This document shows positions 7,569-14,197 of a DNA stretch of 18,196 nt, piece after piece; the stretch's first letter is position 1, and each line of letters starts with the position of its first letter. The notes beneath the pieces were generated by a model. The model saw nothing but the letters and a program-made list of their open reading frames with translations, had not been told where the DNA came from and ran no database searches. The stretch is from the NCBI GenBank assembly GCA_043782425.1, contig JAYWAM010000076.1:1-18196 (forward strand), written 5' to 3'. Source of the stretch: JAYWAM01 sp043782425. GTDB lineage: Bacteria > Pseudomonadota > Gammaproteobacteria > Burkholderiales > Usitatibacteraceae. Made by a program: the position numbers and the translations under genes.

Positions 7569-8143
7569 TCATCAATGACGATTTTTATCACGCTATCGTC
7601 TTTAACCGCAGTCAAACGCGAAGCAATCGTCGCCTCGCCCAATCGGCGATAACCCTCAATATGAATTTCCCAACCTGCATGAGAAAGCCGTTGCGCGCGA
7701 CCCGCCACGTCATTTTGTCCGATGCTCGCCTCGCCGGATTGCGCGTCAGTCAATCCTTGTATCCAATACGCGATATCGCCAATCGGCACGGAAGCGCCAA
7801 GCGCCTCGTGAGCCAAAGCCTCGAAGCTGGCCGCAGTACGTCTTTCGCTGCCGATGCGCAGCAGTGCAGGCTGACCGCCTGACTGGGATATTTCCGCAAC
7901 CGTCTGGCCGAGCGGAGAGAGCAACACGATTTTCTGCGCATCCTTCGCGCGCGTCCAGCGTAACTGTCCGAAATCACCGCGCTGCCCGTGCCGCACGCTG
8001 ATGCGCCCGGACAGCTCGAAGTAGGGTTGATAAACGGGCGCCTGGCCTGAATCGCTTAATTCTTGCGCAGGTGGAATCGACATACACCCGGCCACGAATA
8101 AAGCCAGAGCAAGTAAAGCGAGAATGGCGCGAAGTTTTTGCAT
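7550..8143 (-). CDS. lolB: Outer-membrane lipoprotein LolB
   Basis: LolB receives lipoproteins from the periplasmic carrier LolA and inserts them in the outer membrane. The 197-residue protein starts with a lipoprotein signal peptide (MQKLRAILALLALALFVAG, then Cys at the lipobox FVAGC). The mature part has FELSGRISVRHGQRGDFGQL and FGQLRWTRAKDAQKIVLLSP, matching the LolB beta-barrel start, and GDIAYWIQG further on. I chose the ATG at 8143 because it places the lipobox correctly; the GTG at 8197 would add 18 residues ahead of the signal. It heads the lolB-ispE-tRNA-Gln-prs block. Confidence 0.93.
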   Translation of the reverse strand: MQKLRAILALLALALFVAGCMSIPPAQELSDSGQAPVYQPYFELSGRISVRHGQRGDFGQLRWTRAKDAQKIVLLSPLGQTVAEISQSGGQPALLRIGSERRTAASFEALAHEALGASVPIGDIAYWIQGLTDAQSGEASIGQNDVAGRAQRLSHAGWEIHIEGYRRLGEATIASRLTAVKDDSVIKIVIDEWKPLP

Positions 8144-8373
8144 GACCTGAATGATAGCCCGAGAAGGACATGCGCGAATTAAGACTTCCCCTTGCACCGC
8201 TGCGAGAGAGGCCGCAAATTCAGTAGAGTGCGCTTATGCATCATTCGTTATTGATCTGACATTCGGGCTGGTGCGCAGGCGCACCCTTGCAATTCGATAA
8301 CGATAAATCTCCAACATTCGTTTATCGAAATCCGCCGCCAGAAGAACTAGCCCTCTTATGTCAAGGCTTGCCC

Positions 8374-8402
8374 TTGACTGTCTCGCACACAGAGAGGATA
8401 GT
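8374..8402 (+). promoter_or_regulatory. Candidate sigma-70 promoter for the DUF3494 gene
   Basis: TTGACT at 8374-8379 is followed by a 17-bp spacer and GATAGT at 8397-8402. It would start transcription near 8410, leaving a leader of about 85 bases before the ATG at 8495. The rest of the 8144-8494 gap between divergent lolB and this gene shows nothing else I can name. Confidence 0.45.
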
Positions 8403-8494
8403 CGCCGTTCGGGATACACGCCCGCCGGGATTGCACCTTGTTCCCCGGAAACCCTTTAAGTCCCCCTGTAATACCTACGAAAGGAAAACGCTTC

Positions 8495-9340
8495 ATGAAA
8501 AGCAAACGCAACATGAATAATCTTCAGAGGCACCTCTCTGCGTGTCTGCTGGCGACGGTCGCACTGCTTGGCGGCACCTCTCCGGCATGGGCCGATGTGC
8601 TACTGGGCGCGGCGTCGAATTTCTCGGTCCTGGGCGCGACGGTAACCTGCACCACCAGCACGATCGCCGGAGACGTGGGCATCGCCCCCGCCACCGCGTT
8701 CATAAACACCGGCTGCACGATTGCCGGCGGAATGCCCCCTGCAACCGACACGGCCGCGGCTCAGGCGCGCACCGACTTTCTCGGAGCCTACGACGCAGCC
8801 CGGAACACAACTTGTACCGCTGTCTTGCCGAGCACGATCACGGGCCCCATGACGCTGACCCCCGGCGTCTACTGCACCTATGCGGCGTTGACGGGAACGG
8901 GTGTGTTGACCCTCGACGGACAGGGCAACGCCAACGCGGTCTGGATTTTCAAGATCGGGACTCTGGCGACCGGTGCGCTCACGGGCACCAACTTCTCGGT
9001 GGTCATGGCCGGCGGCGGGCAGCCGTGCAATGTGGTCTGGGCGCCGAGCGCGGGCGTAACCATGACGACTTCGACACTCAAGGGAAACATCCTCGCGGGT
9101 AACGCCATCGACGGGTCCATCACCTTGACCGGTGGAAGTCTGGCCGGTCGCGCCTTGGCGAACGTCGCCGTGACCATGAAGGACACCAGCGTCATTGGCT
9201 GCGGCGCGCTGCCGCCTCCCCCGTCCTGCAAGAGCAAGAAATACTGCAAGCACGGCAAAGATTGCGAAGATGACAAGGACCATGGAGATGACGAGGACGA
9301 AGATTGCGAAGATGACAAGGACGACCATGGAGATGACTAG
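8495..9340 (+). CDS. Secreted DUF3494 (ice-binding-like) protein with acidic tail
   Basis: The 281-residue protein has a Sec signal peptide ending at AWA-DV. The DUF3494 domain follows (LGAASNFSVLGATVTCT, GDVGIAPATA, TPGVYCTYAALTGTGVLTLD, NAVWIFKIGTLATG, WAPSAGVTMTTSTLKGNILA, GSLAGRALANVAVTMKDTSV). This family forms a right-handed beta-helix; some members bind ice, while many in mesophiles have no known role. After a PPPPS linker and a Cys/Lys stretch comes a very acidic tail (DDKDHGDDEDED) encoded by a DNA duplication. AGGA lies about 10 bp before the ATG at 8495. The tail has been truncated: the second repeat copy carries TAG where the first has GAG. Confidence 0.85.
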   Translation: MKSKRNMNNLQRHLSACLLATVALLGGTSPAWADVLLGAASNFSVLGATVTCTTSTIAGDVGIAPATAFINTGCTIAGGMPPATDTAAAQARTDFLGAYDAARNTTCTAVLPSTITGPMTLTPGVYCTYAALTGTGVLTLDGQGNANAVWIFKIGTLATGALTGTNFSVVMAGGGQPCNVVWAPSAGVTMTTSTLKGNILAGNAIDGSITLTGGSLAGRALANVAVTMKDTSVIGCGALPPPPSCKSKKYCKHGKDCEDDKDHGDDEDEDCEDDKDDHGDD

Positions 9341-9343
9341 GAC
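9257..9343 (+). repeat. Tandem duplication encoding the acidic tail
   Basis: Unit 1 (9257-9298, 42 bp) and unit 2 (9299-9343, 45 bp, with one extra GAC) differ at only two aligned bases. One of these turns GAG in unit 1 into TAG in unit 2 and ends the protein at 9340. Confidence 0.85.
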
Positions 9344-9470
9344 AGCGGACACGATAAGGACTAAAGATCGCAGATAATGCATCCAGGGTGCCGGCAACGG
9401 CGCCGGGAATTGCGACCCCGGCCACTCGAATTATCAGCCTGGTTCGAACAATAAGAACGGCGGCCAGTAA
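9341..9470 (+). pseudogene. Out-of-frame remnant of a longer C-terminal tail
   Basis: Past the TAG at 9338-9340 the same frame continues DSGHDKD to TAA at 9362-9364. From 9378 a different frame reads CIQGAGNGAGNCDPGHSN and on through NNKNGGQ to TAA at 9468-9470. Gly/Asn-rich GxGNG...CDPGNSN-type endings are, as I recall, common tails of secreted bacterial proteins, so this is probably the former C-terminus of the DUF3494 gene. Confidence 0.45.
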
Positions 9471-9519
9471 GCCGCAAGCACAGAGGCTGAACCGGGCGTA
9501 GTGAAGAAGTGAATACATG

Positions 9520-9550
9520 AAAAAGGACCCGCGATGGTCCTTTTTCTTTT
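9520..9550 (+). terminator. Rho-independent terminator of the DUF3494 gene
   Basis: AAAAAGGACC (9520-9529) pairs perfectly with GGTCCTTTTT (9536-9545) around a 6-base loop, and the T run continues to 9550. It closes the DUF3494 transcript and may also work from the other strand. Confidence 0.9.
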
Positions 9551-9601
9551 AATGGTAAATGGGTGGAGTAGAAAACAGGTTTTTACCTATCCTCCCTCAT
9601 C

Positions 9602-9634
9602 AAACCGTGCATGCGGTTTTCCCGCACACGGCTT
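9602..9634 (-). ncRNA. Group II intron domain V
   Basis: On the minus strand AGCCGTG pairs with CACGGTT, and TGCGG pairs with CCGCA under a GAAAA loop. A two-base bulge (TG) on the 3' side sits exactly where domain V has its conserved bulge. The 5' AGC is the catalytic triad position. The near-perfect stems suggest recent arrival. Confidence 0.75.
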
Positions 9635-9645
9635 TCCGATGTTCT

Positions 9646-9789
9646 TCATGCCACGGCATGCGCATTGCGCCAGCCCGCAACCACAGGAACCTTGTACAAA
9701 CCGTAGCGTTCATAAAGATCAGCGTTCGGGAAGCGGCGGTAGCCGCTTCCTTTGCCTTTCACTTTATGGCGCTTCATCAAGTGAGGTGA
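9646..9789 (-). pseudogene. C-terminal fragment of group II intron reverse transcriptase/maturase
   Basis: The minus-strand frame ending at TGA 9646-9648 reads LMKRHKVKGKGSGYRRFPNA, then DLYERYGLYKVPVVAGWRNA and HAVA. It matches the usual end of bacterial intron maturases (RHKV...G..Y.RYP...LYE.LGLY..PTTAGW..AHA). No reverse transcriptase motifs remain. An ATG created at the junction (about 9792) is not evidence of expression. Confidence 0.7.
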
Positions 9790-9795
9790 CATTAG

Positions 9796-9853
9796 GGGTC
9801 AGAGTAACCTTTCTTTTTTTCGCATGCGTCTGAATGAATGCCAACTCTGACCC
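9796..9853. repeat. Inverted-repeat element with GGGTCAGAGT / ACTCTGACCC ends
   Basis: A perfect 10-bp inverted repeat at 9796-9805 and 9844-9853 encloses 38 bp that include the palindrome CGCATGCG. From memory, GGGGTCAGAGT motifs are common dispersed repeats in proteobacteria, often near REP-associated tyrosine transposases; none is present here. It marks the break point of the intron fragment. Confidence 0.5.
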
Positions 9854-9872
9854 AGAAAAACCCTATCATGTT

Positions 9873-9956
9873 TTACTCCGTGCTGGACTTCGTCAGCCGA
9901 CCTTTCAGGCTATTCAGCCAGTTATCAAACACTGCCATGCGGAATATCTTTACCAT
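9873..9956 (-). pseudogene. Possible N-terminal fragment of a RelE/HigB-like toxin
   Basis: A 27-codon frame reads MVKIFRMAVFDNWLNSLKGR and stops soon after (TAA at 9873-9875). The segment VFDNWLNSLK.R is like the start of the addiction-module killer family (often VFDxWLxxLKDRRAKARI). It lies 18 bp downstream of the expected stop of the parE-like gene, has no ribosome-binding site, and is cut off near the inverted-repeat element. It is too short to be certain. Confidence 0.3.
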
Positions 9957-9974
9957 GCGCGAAGTGTATGTGGG

Positions 9975-10267
9975 TTAGTGTTCCGGCGGCCAGTTTCGCC
10001 GTTCGTGGAAAACATGGAGAATTTGCACCTGAGCACCGTGTATTTGATACGAAGGTACGGGGTGGAGGAAATAACCAACTCGAAGCTGTTGGCAATGCGG
10101 CCTTTGCGGCCCAGGAAGGGAAACTCGACGAGCTGGCCGACCTGCTGCTCTATGTGTGCATCAATCGCCAGAGCTGCCAGCACATTGCGCTCGGCGATGT
10201 AGTCCAGGAGGTCGTCTTTTTTCTCTGCAATCGCTTCCGGTAGCCAGACAATTAGGCTACGACGCAT
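9975..10267 (-). pseudogene. ParE/RelE-family toxin gene, frameshifted near the C-terminus
   Basis: From the ATG at 10267 the frame encodes MRRSLIVWLPEAIAEKKDDL, then YIAERNVLAALAIDAHIEQQ, GQLVEFPFLGRKGR and ELVISSTPYL, the ParE order ending in the (G/S)TPY motif. After TPYL the expected ending is in another frame: YQIHGAQVQILHVFHERRNW, then PPEH and a stop at 9975-9977. The original frame instead reads RIKYTVLRCKFSMFSTNG and runs to 9950. The missing IL.VFH..R.W element carries part of the toxin active surface, so this copy is probably inactive. The start overlaps the antitoxin gene by 11 bp. A sequencing error at the junction (near 10048-10060) is the alternative explanation. Confidence 0.75.
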
Positions 10268-10478
10268 TTGCCTTGTCGGTGAGCTTGGCTAGCAGTCGCG
10301 CCTTAGAAGCGGAAAAAACCTCGTCATGCGGAACAAAGACGGTTGCTGAATCGCTGGCTATCGCCATGCGTTCGGCAATGGTCTTGCGGACACGCTCGTC
10401 ATGTGATTGCGCCTCGATGTTCTCGATTTCGCGCTCTAGCGCTGTGCCGCTCGGTAAATCCAATGTTGCAGTCTTCAT
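10257..10478 (-). CDS. Type II antitoxin, RelB/ParD-like
   Basis: The 73-residue protein starts at ATG 10478 with AGGTG 7 bp upstream. It begins MKTATLDLPSG, has an acidic helical middle (ALEREIENIEAQSHDERVRK), and ends with TVFVPHDEVFSASKARLLAK, a VPHDEV tail common in antitoxins that pair with RelE/ParE toxins. Its position directly before and overlapping a ParE-like gene supports the role: neutralise the toxin and repress the shared promoter. The N-terminus is short for a full ribbon-helix-helix, so I do not assign it to one family. With the toxin broken, it may be a relic under weak selection. Confidence 0.65.
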   Translation of the reverse strand: MKTATLDLPSGTALEREIENIEAQSHDERVRKTIAERMAIASDSATVFVPHDEVFSASKARLLAKLTDKANAS

Positions 10479-10504
10479 GTTTGCACCTATGGGCTAATGC
10501 CACC

Positions 10505-10532
10505 ATTGTATCCCCTGAAACGGGCAAGTCAA
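10505..10532 (-). promoter_or_regulatory. Strong sigma-70-like promoter of the toxin-antitoxin pair
   Basis: On the minus strand TTGACT (10527-10532), a 16-bp spacer and TACAAT (10505-10510) match the consensus at five of six bases in each box. Transcription would start about 20 bases before the antitoxin ATG. The rest of the gap to 10669 shows no feature I can name. Confidence 0.7.
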
Positions 10533-10669
10533 ACACACTCAGTGCATGGTTATGAACCGTACCGCCTGTAGAGGAACGGATCCCCCGCGTACCTGCCGAA
10601 CCCGTACTTACGACACCTGCTAAAATTCGCTCCACAATCCACTGCGGGTCATTTCTCATCAAAACATCA

Positions 10670-12436
10670 TTGAACACTTGGTCTTTCCGGCTCCTGCCTT
10701 TTCTGCGCTGGCGGCCGATGGTCAATCGTGGGACGCTGAAAGCCGATCTCATGGCCGGGCTGATCGGCGCCATTATCGTGCTGCCGCAGGGTGTGGCATT
10801 CGCTACGCTAGCCGGTCTGCCGCCGCAGTACGGCCTGTATGCGGCCATGGTTCCGGCGTTGATCGCCGCGTTGTTCGGCTCGAGCTGGCATCTGGTTTCC
10901 GGCCCGACCAACGCCATCTCGCTGGTGGTTTTCGCCACGCTGTCGAATCTGGCCGAGCCGGGCAGCGCCAAGTACATCAGCCTCGCACTGACGCTTACTT
11001 TCATGGTCGGCGTGCTGCAATTGAGCATGGGGCTGGCACGCCTCGGCCAACTGGTTAACTTCATCTCGCATACGGTGGTGATCGGTTTCACCGCAGGCGC
11101 GGCGGTGCTGATTATGGCGAGCCAACTGCGCAATTTCTTCGGCGCGCCCATTCCACGCGGCGCTTCCTTCATCGAAACGCTGCATCAGTTTGCCTTGCAC
11201 CTGACCGACATCCAGCCGTGGGTGCTGGCTGTGGGCTTGGTCACGCTGCTGAGCGGCCTGGCAATGCGCCGCTGGTTGCCGAAAATACCTTACATGATCG
11301 TGGCAATGATCGTCGGCAGTGTGTTCGCTTTTGTCATCAATAACGCGCTCGGCCAGGACGTGAGCGGCATCGCCACCATAGGCGCGCTACCGGGCGCGCT
11401 GCCGCCGCTATCCCTGCCGGAATTCTCGTTAGATACCGAGAGCCGTCTGCTCGGCATTGCGCTGGCGGTCACAGCGCTGGGCCTCACCGAAGCGGTATCC
11501 ATTGCGCGCTCCATCGCGGTCAAATCCGGTCAGCGCATCGACGGTAACCAGGAGTTTATCGGCCAGGGCCTGTCCAATATCGTCGGCAGTTTTTTTTCGG
11601 CTTATGCCTCAAGCGGCTCGTTCAATCGCTCCGGCGTGAACTACGAAGCAGGCGCGCGCACGCCGCTGGCTGCGGCCTTCTCCTCAGCCTTCCTCATCCT
11701 GGTGCTTCTGGCGGTTTCACCCCTGGCGGCCTATCTGCCGATTGCCGCGATGGCGGCGATCCTGTTCCTCGTTGCCTGGGGGCTGTTTGACTTCCACCAT
11801 ATCGCCATCATCGCGCGCGCCAGCCGCGCAGAGGCGGCAGTGCTGGGCGTCACCTTTGTCGCCACACTGGTGATGCATCTGGAAATGGCCGTGGTTGCCG
11901 GTGTGCTGCTATCGCTGCTGCTTTATCTCAACCGCACTTCGCAGCCCGGCATCCGCTCTTTGGCGCCAGACGCAAATGATCCGGGCCGCAAGTTTACTGT
12001 GCGCGTGGCCGGTACGCCTGAGTGTCCACAACTGAAGATTCTGCGCATCGAGGGTTCGCTTTATTTTGGCGCGGTAAATCATGTCTCTGAATATCTGCAC
12101 CATCTGGCTGAGCGCAAGCCGCTCCAGAAGCATCTGCTGCTGATGGGCAAAAGCATGAATTTTGTTGACATCGCCGGTGCCGAGTTGATCTCTGCCGAAG
12201 CCATACGGCGCCGAAGTGTCGGCGGCGCACTATACTGCTACGGTCTACGCGAAGAGACAGCGCGCATGTTGGGTAAAGCGCCGTTTCGGCATTACATCGG
12301 CGAGGGCGCCTATTTTGCCACCAAGCGTGAGGCCATCGCGGGGATATTCGAGCGCCTGGATCGCGGTGTATGCGCCACCTGCACGAAGCGCATCTTCGAG
12401 GAATGCAAGAGCCTGCCACCGCCGGTTGCAAAGTAA
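10670..12436 (+). CDS. SulP-family anion permease with STAS domain
   Basis: The 588-residue inner-membrane transporter belongs to the SLC26/SulP family, whose bacterial members move sulfate, bicarbonate or other anions. The signature DLMAGLIGAIIVLPQGVAFA, then LAGLPPQYGLYAAMVPALIA and SSWHLVSGPTNAIS, lies at about 26-90. ARSIAVKSGQRIDGNQEFIG and NIVGSFFSAYASSGSFNRSG follow later. A STAS domain covers about 440-560 (ILRIEGSLYFGAVNHV, FVDIAGAELI). The last 25 residues hold a Cys cluster, CATCTKRIFEEC. I keep the TTG at 10670 because conserved residues precede the first ATG (10718), but no ribosome-binding site is visible there. It converges on a TauE/SafE gene, which hints at sulfate or sulfite handling. 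The substrate is not established. Confidence 0.9.
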   Translation: MNTWSFRLLPFLRWRPMVNRGTLKADLMAGLIGAIIVLPQGVAFATLAGLPPQYGLYAAMVPALIAALFGSSWHLVSGPTNAISLVVFATLSNLAEPGSAKYISLALTLTFMVGVLQLSMGLARLGQLVNFISHTVVIGFTAGAAVLIMASQLRNFFGAPIPRGASFIETLHQFALHLTDIQPWVLAVGLVTLLSGLAMRRWLPKIPYMIVAMIVGSVFAFVINNALGQDVSGIATIGALPGALPPLSLPEFSLDTESRLLGIALAVTALGLTEAVSIARSIAVKSGQRIDGNQEFIGQGLSNIVGSFFSAYASSGSFNRSGVNYEAGARTPLAAAFSSAFLILVLLAVSPLAAYLPIAAMAAILFLVAWGLFDFHHIAIIARASRAEAAVLGVTFVATLVMHLEMAVVAGVLLSLLLYLNRTSQPGIRSLAPDANDPGRKFTVRVAGTPECPQLKILRIEGSLYFGAVNHVSEYLHHLAERKPLQKHLLLMGKSMNFVDIAGAELISAEAIRRRSVGGALYCYGLREETARMLGKAPFRHYIGEGAYFATKREAIAGIFERLDRGVCATCTKRIFEECKSLPPPVAK

Positions 12437-12458
12437 AGTACGCAGCAAAAGCTGAGCA

Positions 12459-13517
12459 TCAATCCTCGTCTATGACCTCGGCGGCGATAGGTCTCAGGCT
12501 CTCCTTATGGCCACGCAGCATGGCGCCAATGATGATGAGCGCGCCCACCGCCAAGGCCGCCACCATGAGCGCAAACGAGAGATTCTTCAACAAGCTCATC
12601 GTCGCCTGATTAAGGCTGAGCTTGTCGAGTTGTGTAAGGTACACCGGTATCACCAAGGCGCGCGAAATAGCGACTATCAGCATAATCGTCGCCATCACCA
12701 GCTTGATGACATAGGGCTTCACAAAGGTCGTGCCTATGGCGCCCAACTGTATACCAAACAGCGAACCGAGCAGGATGAGCATGGCAAGGCGAATATCGAC
12801 GAACCCTTCCTTAGCGTAGGTGATAGTACCGCCCAACCCCATGACAAAGGCGATGACCAATTCTGTCGCACTTGCCACCAGCGATGTAGCGCCCAGAACA
12901 TACATCATCCCCGGCACGCCGACAAAACCACCAACCGCGATGACGGAAGCAAGCAGACCGGTGAGAAAGCCCAGAGGTAAAATGAACAGCAACGACACGC
13001 GCGTCTTGGCAACCTTGAAATTAAGCATCGTGCCGGGGATTTCCTGAGCCTGTATCCAGCGGGCGAGGCGCGAGGGCTTTTCTTCTTCATTGCTATTGCC
13101 CGCGCGGTGAATCTTGACCGCATCGCGCATGACAAACCCACCGACAATGATAAGTACGATGAGGAATGCAGTGCTTACATACAAATTCGAGCCAGGCTCG
13201 CCGTAAGAGGCGCGGACCGATCTCTGAATGCCCGCACCCCACCAAACGCCGAGCGTCGCACCTACCGCCATGTAAAGGCCGAGTTTGATATCGACCTGCC
13301 CGTATTTGTGGCGCTTGTAGGCGCCGACAAGCGCCTTGGGAAACTTGTGACAGATATTGGAAGCTACGGCAACCACACCGGGAACGCCCATGCTCATCAT
13401 CGCCGGAGTCAATACAAATGCACCTCCCGATCCGATAAAGCCCGATACCAGACCGCCGATGAACCCGACTATGAGTAGAAAGGTGACGTTATCCCAGGTC
13501 AGTGTCAGCACATCCAT
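12459..13517 (-). CDS. TauE/SafE (TSUP) family membrane transporter
   Basis: The 352-residue protein shows the two-fold TSUP architecture. The first half has VGFIGGLVSGFIGSGGAFVL and TPAMMSMGVPGVVAVASNIC. The second half has FLTGLLASVIAVGGFVGVPG and MMYVLGATSLVASATELVIA. About eight membrane helices flank a cytoplasmic linker rich in charge (HRAGNSNEEEKPSRLARW). Family members export sulfite, sulfoacetate or related sulfur compounds, or work in the opposite direction. I start it at ATG 13517 with AAAGG about 8 bp upstream; an in-frame extension to 13589 would overlap the preceding gene. The small membrane protein gene ends 4 bp before, so they are coupled. Confidence 0.88.
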   Translation of the reverse strand: MDVLTLTWDNVTFLLIVGFIGGLVSGFIGSGGAFVLTPAMMSMGVPGVVAVASNICHKFPKALVGAYKRHKYGQVDIKLGLYMAVGATLGVWWGAGIQRSVRASYGEPGSNLYVSTAFLIVLIIVGGFVMRDAVKIHRAGNSNEEEKPSRLARWIQAQEIPGTMLNFKVAKTRVSLLFILPLGFLTGLLASVIAVGGFVGVPGMMYVLGATSLVASATELVIAFVMGLGGTITYAKEGFVDIRLAMLILLGSLFGIQLGAIGTTFVKPYVIKLVMATIMLIVAISRALVIPVYLTQLDKLSLNQATMSLLKNLSFALMVAALAVGALIIIGAMLRGHKESLRPIAAEVIDED

Positions 13518-13521
13518 GACG

Positions 13522-13764
13522 TTACCTTTTCCCGTGCGGCGCCTTGGCGCGTATGCCCAAGGCTTCCCAGAAGTAGCCGGTAAAGGCACCGTGGGCTAAT
13601 GAGAAAATAAAAGCCGTCACAACCGGAAACAGCCAATTCTCGCGTTTCATAAACAGGGCCAGCATTGCCTTGTCATTGAGATAGGTAAACAGCAGGCCGT
13701 AGCAGATTATGGTTGCTATGCCCGATAGCAGCAGGCCGCGCCAGGTTTTTTGTTCTATGCTCAT
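13522..13764 (-). CDS. Small two-helix membrane protein coupled to the TauE/SafE gene
   Basis: The 80-residue protein has two hydrophobic segments, about 10-29 (GLLLSGIATIICYGLLFTYL) and 44-66 (WLFPVVTAFIFSLAHGAFTG and on). A short loop NDKAMLALFMKREN lies between them, and the C-terminus is basic (RAKAPHGKR). I do not know a named family. Its stop lies 4 bp before the TauE/SafE ATG and the ribosome-binding site of that gene is inside its last codons, which implies a joint function such as an accessory subunit. Start ATG 13764 has only a weak upstream purine stretch. Confidence 0.75.
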   Translation of the reverse strand: MSIEQKTWRGLLLSGIATIICYGLLFTYLNDKAMLALFMKRENWLFPVVTAFIFSLAHGAFTGYFWEALGIRAKAPHGKR

Positions 13765-13910
13765 TTTTCACTTTCGAAATATACTTGCGTCAGTTAGAAA
13801 AAGCCCTAGACAGGTCGCACTGGTATCCTGACTGTGGGCGCCGCTCTATTAGAAAGCTTGCGCGAATTCAGCCATAGCGTAAAATTACCGGCCTTCCATT
13901 CTGCCTATTT

Positions 13911-13929
13911 GCTTGACACTGTGTCTAGC
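13911..13929. promoter_or_regulatory. 19-bp dyad overlapping a TTGACA box
   Basis: The sequence is symmetric around 13920: GCT, a mismatch, GACAC, a central T, GTGTC, a mismatch, AGC. It covers a perfect -35 hexamer, TTGACA at 13913-13918, on the plus strand. I cannot find a good -10 box at normal spacing. A repressor or activator site is plausible. Confidence 0.4.
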
Positions 13930-14048
13930 GAATTTTCCAAATAAGCTAAGAATTGTGAAGTGACCCAAGCGCTTTGCTGCGCCATCACCCCATACGAAAA
14001 CTATTATGAACCCCCTGCTCCTGATTTCACCGATTTTGAAAAATCCCC

Positions 14049-14074
14049 CGCTAGGAGGATTGACTAGCGCTTTT
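14049..14074 (+). terminator. Weak hairpin with T run
   Basis: CGCTAG (14049-14054) pairs with CTAGCG (14064-14069) across a 9-base loop and is followed by CTTTT. It could attenuate transcription toward the CBS gene. Confidence 0.3.
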
Positions 14075-14155
14075 ATGCCGTGCTAACTTCGATGATTGTG
14101 AAATCTTGTCGATTTTTTGTTCCTACCCCGTCATGAAAATAATAGCGGAGGTTTA

Positions 14156-14197
14156 ATGACGGCGTCAATCGCAACCGGTGAGACCATTCTTGTATGA
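14156..14197 (+). CDS. Tiny ORF (13 aa) with strong ribosome-binding site
   Basis: ATG at 14156 follows GGAGG with a 4-bp gap. The frame reads MTASIATGETILV and its stop overlaps the next ATG in an ATGA. It may be a leader peptide that sets translation of the following frame. No family is recognisable. Confidence 0.35.
   Translation: MTASIATGETILV

Larger units (their letters stand above)
9559..9789 (-). mobile_element. 3' fragment of a group II intron (maturase end, domains V and VI)
   Basis: On the minus strand, the C-terminal codons of a maturase (stop at 9646) are followed 11 bases after the stop by a domain V-like hairpin (9602-9634) and a domain VI-like hairpin (about 9568-9598). An ATGGGT motif at 9559-9564 is a plausible intron 3' end. 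Everything upstream, meaning domains I-III and most of the reverse transcriptase, is missing; the fragment breaks off near 9790 next to an inverted-repeat element. It cannot splice or move by itself. Confidence 0.75.
13765..14155. other. Long divergent intergenic region
   Basis: About 390 bp separate the membrane-protein gene from the tiny ORFs ahead of the CBS gene. It holds a 19-bp dyad (13911-13929), a hairpin (14049-14069) and a 26-codon frame at 14006-14086 that begins MNPLLLISPILKNPP, has no ribosome-binding site and spans the hairpin. I call none of these a gene. Confidence 0.5.

Noticed and set aside
8600..9397. 265-codon minus-strand frame opposite the DUF3494 gene
   Set aside because: Arises from the repetitive high-GC sequence of the real gene; the encoded hydrophobic repeat is the antisense of the acidic codons.
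9520..9600. Group IIC intron inserted after a terminator
   Set aside because: Class C introns follow the hairpin with their 5' end in the terminator's orientation; here the 3' end of a minus-strand fragment faces the plus-strand terminator, so the class cannot be inferred.
10399..11172. Long open frame on the minus strand opposite the SulP start and the toxin-antitoxin promoter
   Set aside because: Most of it is antisense to the well-supported SulP gene and has low-complexity Met/Ser/Ala composition; the remainder overlaps the antitoxin gene and its promoter.
14006..14086. 26-codon ORF in the long intergenic region
   Set aside because: No ribosome-binding site, overlaps a hairpin, and no recognisable sequence.
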